Positions 19,225-27,856 of a DNA stretch of 64,000 bases are shown here, piece by piece. The notes beneath the pieces are model-generated. The model saw nothing but the letters and a program-made list of their open reading frames with translations. It searched no databases and was not told the DNA's origin. Positions within the stretch are counted from its first letter, which is position 1. The number at the start of each line of letters is the position of its first letter. The translations under genes and the position numbers were made by a program. Source of the stretch: Duganella sp. BJB476 (GTDB lineage: Bacteria > Pseudomonadota > Gammaproteobacteria > Burkholderiales > Burkholderiaceae_D); the NCBI RefSeq assembly GCF_003416895.1, contig NZ_QVIO01000006.1, positions 372,001 to 436,000 on the forward strand, written 5' to 3'.

Positions 19225-19913
19225 TGAGTGCGCGACGCCGGAGCCGCAGCGGCGGCTTTACCTACCTGAGCCTGATCATCCTGCTGGCGATCGTCGGACT
19301 GGTGACAGCGTCGGCGCTGAAGCTGGGCTCGGTGATACAACGCAGCCGGGCGGAGCAGGAGTTGCTGGATATCGGCGCCGCCTTCAGCGACGCCCTGAAA
19401 AGCTACGCCGACGCCACACCCGCCGGGCAACCGCCGCAGCCGCCTTCGCTGAAGGATTTACTGAAGGATCCACGCTTTCCCGGCACCCGCCGGCATTTGC
19501 GTAAATTGTTCGTCGATCCCATGACGGGCAAGGCGGAGTGGGGCATCGTCTATCTTGGCGACAAGGTCGGCGTGTTGGCGGTGTACAGCCTGTCCTCGGA
19601 TAAGCCGGTGAAGATAGGGAACTTTCCCACGCGCTATTCTGGATTTGAAAACAAGAGTCATATTTCCGACTGGAAGTTTGCGATGGCGCTGGCAGGGCCG
19701 GAACCGACCCTGATGACCGGGCCACCGCCGCAAGTCGCCGCGAGGGTGGCTGAACCACCAACGGCCAGTCCGCCGGCGCCGGCTGCGCCTAGCCCTGCCG
19801 TGCCGCCAGAGCCGCCTGTCGAAATGCCGCCTGCGCCACCACCGGCGCCGGAAGAGCCGCAAGTTCCGAAAGAGCCGGATACGTCCGAGCCGCCTCCTGT
19901 GCCGCAAGAATAG
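19224..19913 (+). CDS. Atypical prepilin lacking Glu5, with Pro-rich tail
   Basis: A 229-aa protein starting at the ATG of a TGATG overlap with the previous stop. The N-terminus RSGGFTYLSLIILLAIVGLV has Gly-1 and Phe1 but Ser, not Glu, at position 5. Loss of Glu5 is characteristic of GspK-type tip pseudopilins. The middle has SRAEQELLDIGAAFSDALKS, DLLKDPRFPGTRRHLRKLF and EWGIVYLGDKVGVLAVYS. The last ~70 residues are a Pro/Ala/Glu-rich tail ending PPPVPQE. It is the last gene of the operon. The globular part resembles a group annotated simply as type II secretion system protein. Its role as a tip or minor pseudopilin is inferred. Confidence 0.82.
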   Translation: MSARRRSRSGGFTYLSLIILLAIVGLVTASALKLGSVIQRSRAEQELLDIGAAFSDALKSYADATPAGQPPQPPSLKDLLKDPRFPGTRRHLRKLFVDPMTGKAEWGIVYLGDKVGVLAVYSLSSDKPVKIGNFPTRYSGFENKSHISDWKFAMALAGPEPTLMTGPPPQVAARVAEPPTASPPAPAAPSPAVPPEPPVEMPPAPPPAPEEPQVPKEPDTSEPPPVPQE

Positions 19914-20227
19914 GGTTTTGCAACTGTATCAAACACACAACAAAATATTGTTGCGCCCGCCCCGAACAACACCAATATGTGCCGCAGGAGCAAGAGATGC
20001 GATGGAAAGTTGCGTAGCTTGCATAAAGTAAGCGCAAATTATACTGCGCCGCAACATTCTTTTTGCGCTATGAAATAAGTTGTTATAAGGAAAACTAAAA
20101 TGGAAAATTTACAATGATAAACCGTGTTGTTATGCTATTATTTGTCCCGTAGCACTTCTACACTCCTATTAACACTACGGTGGTTGGCGAAAGCGCAGCC
20201 ACAATTCGTTTGATTAAGGAAAATCAC
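19914..20227. other. 314-bp AT-rich intergenic region
   Basis: This gap separates the secretion operon from the next PEP-CTERM gene. It holds an AT-rich inverted repeat CAACAA-N4-TTGTTG at 19938-19953 and the promoter listed separately. There is no clear terminator after the operon: the repeat has no T-run. No RNA gene or ORF is supported. Confidence 0.5.
20108..20136 (+). promoter_or_regulatory. Sigma-70-type promoter for the PEP-CTERM gene at 20228
   Basis: TTTACA (20108-20113) and TATGCT (20131-20136) are separated by exactly 17 bp. The predicted start near 20143 would give an ~85-nt leader before the ATG. The -35 is 5/6 and the -10 is 4/6 to consensus. Confidence 0.5.
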
Positions 20228-20710
20228 ATGAAATTGAAATCTTTCGTTGCTGGCGCGCTGCTGGCCGCCGCTTCGGTTAGCGCATTCGCTGGTGATAAAG
20301 TCATCTCCGCTATTGCTGATGGCAAAACCCACTCGTGGATCGCTTCGTACGGCGACGGCATCCTGTCGGGCGGTACCGATCTGGTGGACTTCACCGGTTT
20401 CACCCCAGGCTACTACAAGATCAGTGTAACCGTCAGCGCTCAGGACCTGACGCTGCTGGGTACTTCGAACCTGAACGGCGCCCTGGGCACCGTGAGCGGC
20501 GATTCCGAGTTCACCTTCCTGTCGGACAAGTACACCGGCCTGTCGCCTTTCCACCTGACCCTGAACGGCACCGCCGGCACCGAAGCTAACTACTCCGGTA
20601 CCTACCGCATCACCGCCGCCGTACCAGAACCAGAAACCTACGGCATGCTGCTGGGCGGCCTGGCACTGATGGGTGTTGTCGCTCGTCGCAAAGCAAAAAA
20701 AGCAGCCTAA
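20228..20710 (+). CDS. PEP-CTERM sorting-domain protein (FxDxF-like)
   Basis: A 160-aa exported protein. The signal peptide is MKLKSFVAGALLAAASVSAF with cleavage after AFA. The mature region is a compact beta domain with LVDFTGFTPGYYKISVTV, similar to the short FxDxF-type PEP-CTERM proteins. The C-terminal sorting signal is VPEPETYGMLLGGLALMGVV followed by ARRKAKKAA. AAGGA lies 8 nt before the ATG; codon use is less GC-biased than in neighbours, which is often seen in highly expressed genes. It is monocistronic, with its own promoter and terminator. Function of the mature domain is unknown. Confidence 0.9.
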   Translation: MKLKSFVAGALLAAASVSAFAGDKVISAIADGKTHSWIASYGDGILSGGTDLVDFTGFTPGYYKISVTVSAQDLTLLGTSNLNGALGTVSGDSEFTFLSDKYTGLSPFHLTLNGTAGTEANYSGTYRITAAVPEPETYGMLLGGLALMGVVARRKAKKAA

Positions 20711-20730
20711 GTTTTAGCTGCTAATTAAGA

Positions 20731-20754
20731 ACCCGCCTCGGCGGGTTTTTTTTC
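20731..20754 (+). terminator. Terminator after the PEP-CTERM gene
   Basis: ACCCGC/GCGGGT stem with a CTCG loop followed by eight T residues. The adjacent (GTTTTC)-type simple repeat reaches almost to the murJ stop codon. Confidence 0.88.
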
Positions 20755-20768
20755 GTTTTCGTTTTCGT

Positions 20769-22319
20769 TTAGCGTGCCGTGCGCTTGATGTCGCGCAGGC
20801 GGAAGCCCATCGCGAACAACGCCGCGAAGTACACCGCGCCGCACAGCCCGATCAACAGCATCAGCGCGCCGATCCGCAGCAGCGTGTGGTGCTGCATGCC
20901 CAGCCAGTCCACCTGCTGTCCGCCGAACCACGCGGCAGCGCCCATCAGCACGCACGCCACGGCCAGCTTGGCGCAGAACATCACCCAGCCCGGCTTGGGG
21001 TTGTAAATGCCGCGCTTGCGCAGGCCGGCATACAGGAAGCTGGCGTTGATGCAGGCACCCAGGCCGATCGACAGCGCCAGGCCGGATACTTTCAGGTATG
21101 GCACGAAAATCCAGTTCATCAACTGCGTCGCGATCAGCACGCCAATGGCGATCCTGACCGGGGTGCGGATGTCCTGGCGCGCGTAAAACGCCGGCGCCAG
21201 CGTCTTGACCAGGATGATGCCCAGCAGGCCGGCGCTGTAGGCGATCAGCGGGTAGGACGACTGCGTGGCCGCCTCGTCGGTGAATTTACCGTAGTGGAAG
21301 AGGGTGGCGATCAGTGGCTTGGCCAGCGCGGCCATGCCCACCGCCGCCGGCAGCGCCAGCAGGAAGGTCAGGCGCAGGCCCCAGTCCAGCAGGTCGGAAT
21401 ATTCCTGGCTATCGCCGTCGGCCTTGGCCTTCGACAGGCTGGGCAGCAAAATCGTGCCCAGCGCCACGCCCAGCAGCGCCGTGGGGAATTCCATCAGGCG
21501 GTCGGCGTAGGACAGCCAGGAAATGCTGCCCTCGGCCAGGCGCGAGGCGATGCTGGTGTTGATCATCAGGCTGATCTGCGCGGCCGAGACGGCGAACACG
21601 GCCGGTCCCATCTTCTTCAGCACGCGGCGCACGCCCGGATCGCCGAGGCCGGCCGCCGGATTCCACGACAGGCGCGGCAGCATGCCGATCTTGATCAGCG
21701 CCGGGATCTGTATCGCCACCTGCAGGACGCCGCCGACGAACACGGCGATCGCCATCGCGTAGATCGGCTGCTCCAGGTGCGATTGCAGGAACAGCGAGGC
21801 GGCGATGAAGGAGACATTCAGCAGCACCGGCGTGAAGGCCGGGATCTTGAACTCGCGCCAGGTGTTGAGCACGCCGCCAGCCATGGCGACAAACGCCATG
21901 AAGCTAATATAAGGGAACATCAACCGCGTCATCCAGACGGCGGCGTCGAAGGCGCCCGGTTGCTTGTCCAGCCCGGTGGCGATGAGGTACACAAACAGCG
22001 GCGCGCCTATAATACCGAGTGCGCTGACAAACAAGGTCGACCACACCAGCGTGTTGGCCACATGGTCGGCCAGCGTCTTGCTGGCTTCCTGGCCGTGCTG
22101 GTTCTTGTACTCGGAGAGTATCGGCACGAACGCTTGCGAGAAGGCCCCCTCGGCAAACAGGCGGCGCAGCAGGTTGGGAATGCGAAACGCGACGATGAAA
22201 GCGTCCGTGTAGGCGCCGGCGCCGAAGGCCCGGGCAAACAAGGTTTCACGCAATAATCCGGTGACGCGGGACAGCATGGTCATGCTGGAGATGGCGGCTA
22301 GAGTTTTAAGCAAGTTCAT
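20769..22319 (-). CDS. murJ: Lipid II flippase MurJ (MviN)
   Basis: A 516-aa polytopic inner-membrane protein that flips lipid II for peptidoglycan synthesis. The N-terminus MNLLKTLAAISSMTMLSRVT matches the conserved MurJ start. It continues GAYTDAFIVAFRIPNLLRRL and AEGAFSQAFVPILSEYKNQH, both strong MurJ signatures. About 14 hydrophobic segments are spread over normal family length. It is divergent from rpsT across a compact shared control region, a common arrangement in betaproteobacteria. There is no good Shine-Dalgarno directly before the ATG. Confidence 0.96.
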   Translation of the reverse strand: MNLLKTLAAISSMTMLSRVTGLLRETLFARAFGAGAYTDAFIVAFRIPNLLRRLFAEGAFSQAFVPILSEYKNQHGQEASKTLADHVANTLVWSTLFVSALGIIGAPLFVYLIATGLDKQPGAFDAAVWMTRLMFPYISFMAFVAMAGGVLNTWREFKIPAFTPVLLNVSFIAASLFLQSHLEQPIYAMAIAVFVGGVLQVAIQIPALIKIGMLPRLSWNPAAGLGDPGVRRVLKKMGPAVFAVSAAQISLMINTSIASRLAEGSISWLSYADRLMEFPTALLGVALGTILLPSLSKAKADGDSQEYSDLLDWGLRLTFLLALPAAVGMAALAKPLIATLFHYGKFTDEAATQSSYPLIAYSAGLLGIILVKTLAPAFYARQDIRTPVRIAIGVLIATQLMNWIFVPYLKVSGLALSIGLGACINASFLYAGLRKRGIYNPKPGWVMFCAKLAVACVLMGAAAWFGGQQVDWLGMQHHTLLRIGALMLLIGLCGAVYFAALFAMGFRLRDIKRTAR

Positions 22320-22334
22320 GGGCAGTGATTATAG

Positions 22335-22363
22335 TTGCTCCTGACAGAAAACATCGCTATAAT
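22335..22363 (+). promoter_or_regulatory. Strong sigma-70 promoter for rpsT
   Basis: TTGCTC (22335-22340), a 17-bp spacer and a perfect TATAAT (22358-22363). Transcription would start near 22370 and leave a ~140-nt leader before rpsT. A second TATAAT faces the opposite way at 22328-22333 and may serve murJ. Confidence 0.75.
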
Positions 22364-22459
22364 CGCAGGCTGTACAGAATTCTGTTACGCAGACACTAAT
22401 GTTTGGCAGGCAGTAGTTTGACTCACATGGTTCGGCAGACGCACTGAACGCACCTTTTG

Positions 22460-22477
22460 GCAAACAATAATGTTTGC
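22460..22477 (+). promoter_or_regulatory. Inverted repeat in the rpsT leader
   Basis: GCAAACA-ATAA-TGTTTGC forms a perfect 7-bp hairpin ~30 nt before the S20 start codon. S20 is known to repress its own translation in E. coli; whether this hairpin takes part is inference. Confidence 0.35.
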
Positions 22478-22509
22478 AAACGCACCTTTACCCTGTTTTA
22501 GGAAATTCC

Positions 22510-22776
22510 ATGGCAAATACCGCACAAGCGCGCAAACGCGCTCGTCAAGCAGTCAAGCAAAACGCTCACAACTCGTCCCAGCGTTCGACCCTGCGCACCG
22601 CTATCAAAGCAGTACGCAAAGCGATCCAAGGCGGCGACAAAGCTGCTGCGACGGCAATCTTCCAATCGTCCGTGTCGACCATCGACAGCATCGCGGACAA
22701 GAAGATCATCCACAAAAACAAGGCAGCTCGTCATAAGAGCCGTCTGGCAGCTGCCCTGAAGGCACTGTCCGCTTAA
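22510..22776 (+). CDS. rpsT: 30S ribosomal protein S20
   Basis: An 88-aa basic protein starting MANTAQARKRARQAVKQNAH, with the S20 hallmark SQRSTLRTAIKAVRKAI and the C-terminal KNKAARHKSRLAAALKAL. It binds 16S rRNA in the small subunit. Length is typical. AGGA lies 9 nt before the ATG; the frame extends upstream but without an alternative ribosome site. A strong promoter and a strong terminator make it monocistronic. Confidence 0.98.
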   Translation: MANTAQARKRARQAVKQNAHNSSQRSTLRTAIKAVRKAIQGGDKAAATAIFQSSVSTIDSIADKKIIHKNKAARHKSRLAAALKALSA

Positions 22777-22803
22777 TTCCCCTCGCTGGGATTTAAAGCA
22801 AGA

Positions 22804-22836
22804 ACCCGCCTGGCCTCTGGCCAGCGCGGGTTTTTT
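22804..22836 (+). terminator. Terminator of rpsT
   Basis: ACCCGC-CTGGCC / GGCCAG-C-GCGGGT forms a 12-bp stem with one bulge and a TCT loop, followed by six T residues. Confidence 0.92.
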
Positions 22837-22863
22837 CGCATGTGCGGACGTAAAAAAGGACGC

Positions 22864-22888
22864 AAAAAAGCCGGCCCGAGGCCGGCTT
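22864..22888 (-). terminator. Terminator of the Ala/Ser-rich gene
   Basis: AAGCCGGCC/GGCCGGCTT forms a 9-bp stem with a 3-nt loop, followed on the minus strand by a T-run (plus-strand A-run 22864-22869). It lies just past the stop of the small minus-strand gene. Confidence 0.85.
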
Positions 22889-22904
22889 GCCGGGATGGCG
22901 GCGA

Positions 22905-23132
22905 TTACTTGGCTGGCATCGAAGCCGAGGCCGAAGCTTCAGCCGAGGCGGCTTTCTTGTGTTTGGCTTTCTTGGCTTTCGGTGCCGATGCGGCGGCGGA
23001 GGCCGAAGCGGAAGGAGCCGATGCCATCGGGGCCGAAGCCGCGGCCGAAGCGGATGCCGACGCCGATGGGGCGGCAGCGAAAGCGGAAGCGGCAAACAGG
23101 GAGGCAACCAGGGCAGCGATGATCTTGGACAT
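22905..23132 (-). CDS. Small exported Ala/Ser-rich low-complexity protein
   Basis: A 75-aa protein with a clear signal peptide (MSKIIAALVASLFAASAFAA). The mature part is made almost only of Ala and Ser with two APSASAS-type blocks, a basic patch KAKKAKHKKAA and a second Ala/Ser run ending SMPAK. AAGGA lies upstream of the ATG and a terminator lies after the stop. This favours the minus strand over the open frames on the plus strand. I recognise no defined family; it resembles small alanine-rich periplasmic or histone-H1-like low-complexity proteins. Function unknown. Confidence 0.7.
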   Translation of the reverse strand: MSKIIAALVASLFAASAFAAAPSASASASAAASAPMASAPSASASAAASAPKAKKAKHKKAASAEASASASMPAK

Positions 23133-23274
23133 GATGAGTTCCTTTGGCAGTTGATTAAACCAGCTGAAAAAAACGAAGATTCATATGAATCTATCTCATT
23201 AACGCCGCCCGAAAATTTCCAGTTGACACAAAAATGCGTAAAAAGCAGAATTTTATTTGCTGCAACGCATCAAT

Positions 23275-23835
23275 CTAGCCGGCCAGGTCCTTGGCCGACA
23301 CCTCCATCCACTCGCCCGGCATCAAGGGGTGGGTCGCCAGCGAGATGGCGCCGATGGCGCTGCGCACCAGCCGCAAGGTCGGCAGGCCGACCGCCGCCGT
23401 CATGCGCCGCACCTGGCGGTTCTTGCCTTCTTGTAAAGTGATCGCTAGCCAGCTGGTCGGCTGCTCGGCCCGGCTGCGGATGGGCGGATTGCGCGGCCAC
23501 AGCCACGCCGGCTCGGCGATTTGCACCGCCTTGCACGGCTTGGTGACGAAGTCGCCCAGGTCCAGCGGCGCTTGCAGCCTGGCCAGGCTTTCCGCGTCCG
23601 GCACGCCGTCGACCTGCACCAGGTAAATCTTCGCTTCCTTATGGTCTGGATGGGCGATGGTGTGTTGCAGCTTGCCGTCGTCGGTCAGCAGCATCAAGCC
23701 TTCGCTGTCGGCGTCGAGGCGGCCGGCGGGGTAGATGTTGGGGATCTTCAGGTGGTCGGCCAGGGTGGCGCGGCCGTCTTGCGGCGAGAACTGGCACAGC
23801 ACCTGGAAAGGTTTATTAAATAGAATGAGGGACAT
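23275..23835 (-). CDS. rluE: 23S rRNA pseudouridine synthase, RluE-type
   Basis: A 186-aa RsuA/RluB/E/F-family enzyme that isomerises a uridine in 23S rRNA (U2457 for E. coli RluE). It has no S4 domain and starts directly with MSLILFNKPFQVLCQFSPQD. The catalytic-Asp motif is AGRLDADSEGLMLLTDDG. The C-terminal family motif is LQEGKNRQVRRMTAAVGLPT, then LRLVRSAIGAISL. The short length without S4 domain fits RluE rather than RluB or RluF. It is transcribed alone, divergent from icd. The exact target position is inferred from the family. Confidence 0.88.
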   Translation of the reverse strand: MSLILFNKPFQVLCQFSPQDGRATLADHLKIPNIYPAGRLDADSEGLMLLTDDGKLQHTIAHPDHKEAKIYLVQVDGVPDAESLARLQAPLDLGDFVTKPCKAVQIAEPAWLWPRNPPIRSRAEQPTSWLAITLQEGKNRQVRRMTAAVGLPTLRLVRSAIGAISLATHPLMPGEWMEVSAKDLAG

Positions 23836-24001
23836 ACTTCTCTTAAGATGATTTTGGTGTAGGCTTGACGGCCGGTGTAGGAAAACCGTGGCGCCTACTA
23901 AAATACTGGTGCATAATGTGAAACAGTGTCTTATGTCTTATAGAAGACTTGGGATAAGTGTACTAAACCGGCAACAAATTCATGCCACTTCGGAGAACAC
24001 G

Positions 24002-25255
<1,254 letters not shown>

Positions 25256-25282
25256 ACAATGCGCGCCGGCATCCGCTAGCGC

Positions 25283-25315
25283 AGCCCCGTTCCAGCGATG
25301 GAGCGGGGCTTTTTT
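25283..25315 (+). terminator. Terminator of icd
   Basis: AGCCCCG pairs with CGGGGCT around a 14-nt loop that can extend the stem with TTCC/GGA, followed by six T residues. It overlaps the first candidate ATG of the downstream chrA frame, which argues for the later chrA start. Confidence 0.88.
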
Positions 25316-25327
25316 ATGAGGACCACG

Positions 25328-26668
25328 ATGACGCCCGATACCGCGCCGACTGCACCAACCCTCTGGCAAGCCTTCCGCTTCTGGCTCAAGCTGGGCTGCA
25401 TCAGCTTTGGCGGACCTGCGGGCCAGATCGCCATCATGCACCAGGAGCTGGTCGAGCGCCGGCGCTGGATTTCCGAGCGCCGCTTCCTGCATGCGCTGAA
25501 CTACTGCATGCTGCTGCCCGGCCCCGAGGCGCAACAGCTGGCCACCTACATCGGCTGGCTGTTGCATCGCACGCGCGGCGGCATCATCGCCGGCGCCTTG
25601 TTCGTGCTGCCGTCGCTGCTGTTGCTGGTGCTGTTGTCGTGGGTGTACATGGCGTTCGGCCAGCAGCCGCTGGTGGCGGGCCTGTTCTACGGCATCAAGC
25701 CGGCGGTGACGGCGATCGTGCTGCAGGCCGCGCACCGGATCGGCACGCGCGCCTTGCGCAACGGCTGGCTGTGGGCCATCGCCGGCGCCGCGTTTGTGGC
25801 GATCTTCGCCTTGCAGCTGCCGTTCCCGCTGATCGTCGCCGGCGCCGCGCTGGCCGGTTATGCCGGCGGCCGCTTCTTGCCACAGGCGTTCAAGACCGGC
25901 GGGCATGGCGCTGCCAAGACATCGTATGGGGCCGCCGTCATCGACGACGCCACGCCGCCACCGCCGCATGCCGGTTTCCGCTGGAGCCGGCTGGCGCTGG
26001 TATGCGGCTGCGGTGCGTTGCTGTGGCTGGCGCCGATGGCGCTGCTGGTGCTGACCGCCGGCTGGCACCACACCTACACCCAGATGGCCTGGTTCTTCAC
26101 CAAGGCCGCCTTGCTGACCTTTGGCGGCGCCTACGCGGTGCTGCCGTATGTGTATCAGGGTGCGGTAGTCAACTTCGGCTGGCTGACCCCGCCGCAGATG
26201 ATGGACGGCCTGGCGCTGGGCGAAACCACGCCGGGCCCGCTGATCATGGTGGTGGCGTTTGTCGGCTTTGTCGGTGGCTGGGGGCAGGCGCCGTTCGGCG
26301 CGGCGCAGCTGCCGCTGGCCGGCGCCGTGGCGGCCGTGCTGGTGACCTGGTTCACCTTCCTGCCGTCGTTTGTGTTCATCCTGGCCGGCGGCCCGCTGGT
26401 CGAAGCCACGCGCGACGATATCAGCTTCACCGCGCCGCTGACCGGCATCACGGCGGCCGTGGTCGGCGTGATCCTCAACCTGGCGCTGTTCTTTGCATGG
26501 CACGTCGTCTGGCCGACCGGCTTCGGCGGCTCGCCCGACTGGGCGGCGGCGCTGATCGCGGTGGGGGCGGCGGTGGCGCTGCTGCGCTACAAGCAGAAGG
26601 TGCCGCAAGTGATCGCTGTCTGCGCCGCTGTGGGACTGCTGCTCAAACTGCTGGCGCCGTCACTTTGA
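25328..26668 (+). CDS. chrA: Chromate transporter ChrA (two-domain CHR family)
   Basis: A 446-aa polytopic membrane protein of the long-chain CHR family, which exports chromate by ion antiport. Two homologous halves are visible. The first has LGCISFGGPAGQIAIMHQEL and NYCMLLPGPEAQQLATYIGW. The second has KAALLTFGGAYAVLPYVYQG and LALGETTPGPLIMVVAFVGF. Both keep the FGGP/FGGA and PGP signatures. I start at 25328, which has GAGGA 6 nt upstream; ATGs at 25298 and 25316 fall in or at the icd terminator. No chrB or other chromate gene is adjacent, so real substrate specificity is uncertain. Confidence 0.92.
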   Translation: MTPDTAPTAPTLWQAFRFWLKLGCISFGGPAGQIAIMHQELVERRRWISERRFLHALNYCMLLPGPEAQQLATYIGWLLHRTRGGIIAGALFVLPSLLLLVLLSWVYMAFGQQPLVAGLFYGIKPAVTAIVLQAAHRIGTRALRNGWLWAIAGAAFVAIFALQLPFPLIVAGAALAGYAGGRFLPQAFKTGGHGAAKTSYGAAVIDDATPPPPHAGFRWSRLALVCGCGALLWLAPMALLVLTAGWHHTYTQMAWFFTKAALLTFGGAYAVLPYVYQGAVVNFGWLTPPQMMDGLALGETTPGPLIMVVAFVGFVGGWGQAPFGAAQLPLAGAVAAVLVTWFTFLPSFVFILAGGPLVEATRDDISFTAPLTGITAAVVGVILNLALFFAWHVVWPTGFGGSPDWAAALIAVGAAVALLRYKQKVPQVIAVCAAVGLLLKLLAPSL

Positions 26669-26670
26669 TA

Positions 26671-26700
26671 GACGGGCAGCGCCGCTGGCGCTGGCCCGTC
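26671..26700. terminator. GC-rich hairpin between convergent genes
   Basis: GACGGGC-AGCGCC pairs with GGCGCT-G-GCCCGTC (13 bp, one bulge, 3-nt loop) between the stops of chrA and the Cys-rich gene. There is no T-run, so terminator function is uncertain. Confidence 0.45.
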
Positions 26701-26714
26701 AACACAGGCCGGGC

Positions 26715-26894
26715 TTAGCCGCCGCAGGCTTCTTCGCAGGCGTCGCGCTCGGCTACGCAGTCGGAGAGGGGCTCGCCGGATTTAACGCAGGCCTTGTATT
26801 CGACGACGCAGTAGTAGGTGCAGCTGGCCAGGACAGGCGCCGATGCCGCGCCGATGCCGATTGCAAACAAAAACAGTTTCAGTTTCTTATTCAT
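26715..26894 (-). CDS. Secreted six-cysteine mini-protein (helical-hairpin candidate)
   Basis: A 59-aa precursor with signal peptide MNKKLKLFLFAIGIGAASAP and cleavage near VLA. The ~36-aa mature peptide has six Cys spaced C-x3-C-x6-C-x9-C-x6-C-x3-C, a mirror-symmetric pattern. GGAGAAG precedes the ATG; the frame is open further upstream but without support. The spacing suggests two helices pinned by disulfides 1-6, 2-5 and 3-4, as in alpha-hairpinin or twin-CxnC proteins (inference). It lies 77 nt downstream of a membrane-anchored glutaredoxin gene on the same strand, a plausible partner for its thiols. I know no function for it. Confidence 0.75.
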   Translation of the reverse strand: MNKKLKLFLFAIGIGAASAPVLASCTYYCVVEYKACVKSGEPLSDCVAERDACEEACGG

Positions 26895-26971
26895 ATTGAA
26901 CTTCTCCAAGTGACTGGACGTAGGTGACGCCTGCAACCGTGCCGTCCATGTACACGGCCCCAACCTGGCGC

Positions 26972-27379
26972 TCAGCGGCTGGTGGTCCGCTGCAACTGTT
27001 CGAGTGCAGCATCAATGACCGGCTGCCTGAATCCGGTGATGCGGCGGTTGCCGATCAGGATCACCGGCACGGAGGTTGCGCCGAAGCTGCGGTAGTCCTG
27101 CTGGCCTTTGCCGCCGAGGCTGATGTCGACATCGGAGTAGGGGATGTGGTGCGCGCTCAGGTAGGCGCGTGTTTGCTGGCAAAACGGGCAGGTCTTGGTG
27201 CCGTACAGCACCACCTTGGTGGCGGCGTCGGGATAGTAGGCCTGGAAGTCGCCTTCGACGTAGGCCGGCGTCAGCCACTGCGGCACCCTGGATGCCACCC
27301 GGCCCACACCCAGTCCCAGCGCGAGGATGGCGGCGTAGACCACGACGGTTTTGATACGCTTGACGTGCATGCTATTCAT
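26972..27379 (-). CDS. Membrane-anchored glutaredoxin-family thiol oxidoreductase
   Basis: A 135-aa protein with an N-terminal hydrophobic anchor (TVVVYAAILALGLGVGRVAS) and a C-terminal glutaredoxin domain. The active site is KVVLYGTKTCPFCQQTRAYL (CPFC), followed by the cis-Pro segment ATSVPVILIGNRRITGF. The anchor with flanking basic residues (HVKRIK) on its N-side predicts that the catalytic domain faces the periplasm. AAGGG precedes the ATG by a few nt. It is probably cotranscribed with the Cys-rich mini-protein downstream. Glutathione use cannot be shown from sequence. Confidence 0.85.
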   Translation of the reverse strand: MNSMHVKRIKTVVVYAAILALGLGVGRVASRVPQWLTPAYVEGDFQAYYPDAATKVVLYGTKTCPFCQQTRAYLSAHHIPYSDVDISLGGKGQQDYRSFGATSVPVILIGNRRITGFRQPVIDAALEQLQRTTSR

Positions 27380-27544
27380 ATGGCCCTTGGTAAGAGACGA
27401 ACGGCGATTCAGGTATATGCCTGATAGGCACTATTACCTTAACGAATAAGATTATGCATTTTTCAATTTTGACGATTCTATTGAATTGTCACGCGCTGGC
27501 GTCGGTGTCGGACTTCTGCAACACTTGCCGATGGGGTAGGGACG

Positions 27545-27572
27545 AAAAAAAACCCCGCGTCGCGAGGTTTTT
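27545..27572 (-). terminator. Terminator of the cold-shock gene
   Basis: AACC-C-CG / CG-A-GGTT stem with one mismatch; eight T residues follow on the minus strand and five T on the plus strand, so it may act in both directions. Confidence 0.6.
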
Positions 27573-27592
27573 CACATCTGCTGCTTAAAAAA

Positions 27593-27796
27593 TTAAGCCG
27601 ATTGGATGTTGGAAGCTTGCTTGCCTTTAGGGCCTTGCGTGACTTCGAATTGAACTTTTTGACCTTCTTTGAGGGTCTTGAAACCGTTCATGTTGATTGC
27701 GGAGAAGTGAGCGAACAAATCCTCGCCGCCGTCATCTGGAGTGATGAAGCCAAAACCTTTGGAATCATTGAACCACTTAACTGTACCTGTTGCCAT
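27593..27796 (-). CDS. Cold-shock-domain protein CspA family
   Basis: A 67-aa OB-fold nucleic-acid chaperone. It starts MATGTVKWFNDSKGFGFITP, which contains the RNP1 motif (KGFGFI); RNP2 is DLFAHFSAI. The C-terminus is GQKVQFEVTQGPKGKQASNI. Length is typical. Upstream ATGs in frame are not conserved in the family. A promoter ~110 nt upstream leaves a long 5' leader, as in cold-induced csp genes. It is divergent from clpS-clpA. Which csp paralog it is cannot be told. Confidence 0.96.
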   Translation of the reverse strand: MATGTVKWFNDSKGFGFITPDDGGEDLFAHFSAINMNGFKTLKEGQKVQFEVTQGPKGKQASNIQSA

Positions 27797-27840
27797 AAAA
27801 AGAACTTTCAAAATTAAAACGGATCACACGAGCCATAAAA

Positions 27841-27856
27841 GCAAGAAGCTTCTTGC
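27841..27856 (-). promoter_or_regulatory. 16-bp perfect palindrome in the csp leader
   Basis: GCAAGAAGCTTCTTGC lies ~45 nt before the csp ATG, inside the predicted 5' UTR and next to a purine-rich GGAGGGGG. It could form an RNA hairpin involved in cold-dependent translation, or be a protein site. Confidence 0.4.

Noticed and set aside
20750..20770. (GTTTTC)-type tandem repeat as a phase-variation tract
   Set aside because: Only about three copies, lying between stop codons, so slippage would not change a reading frame.
22840..23154. Plus-strand frames overlapping the Ala/Ser-rich gene
   Set aside because: The minus strand has the signal peptide, ribosome site and terminator; the plus-strand frames have none.
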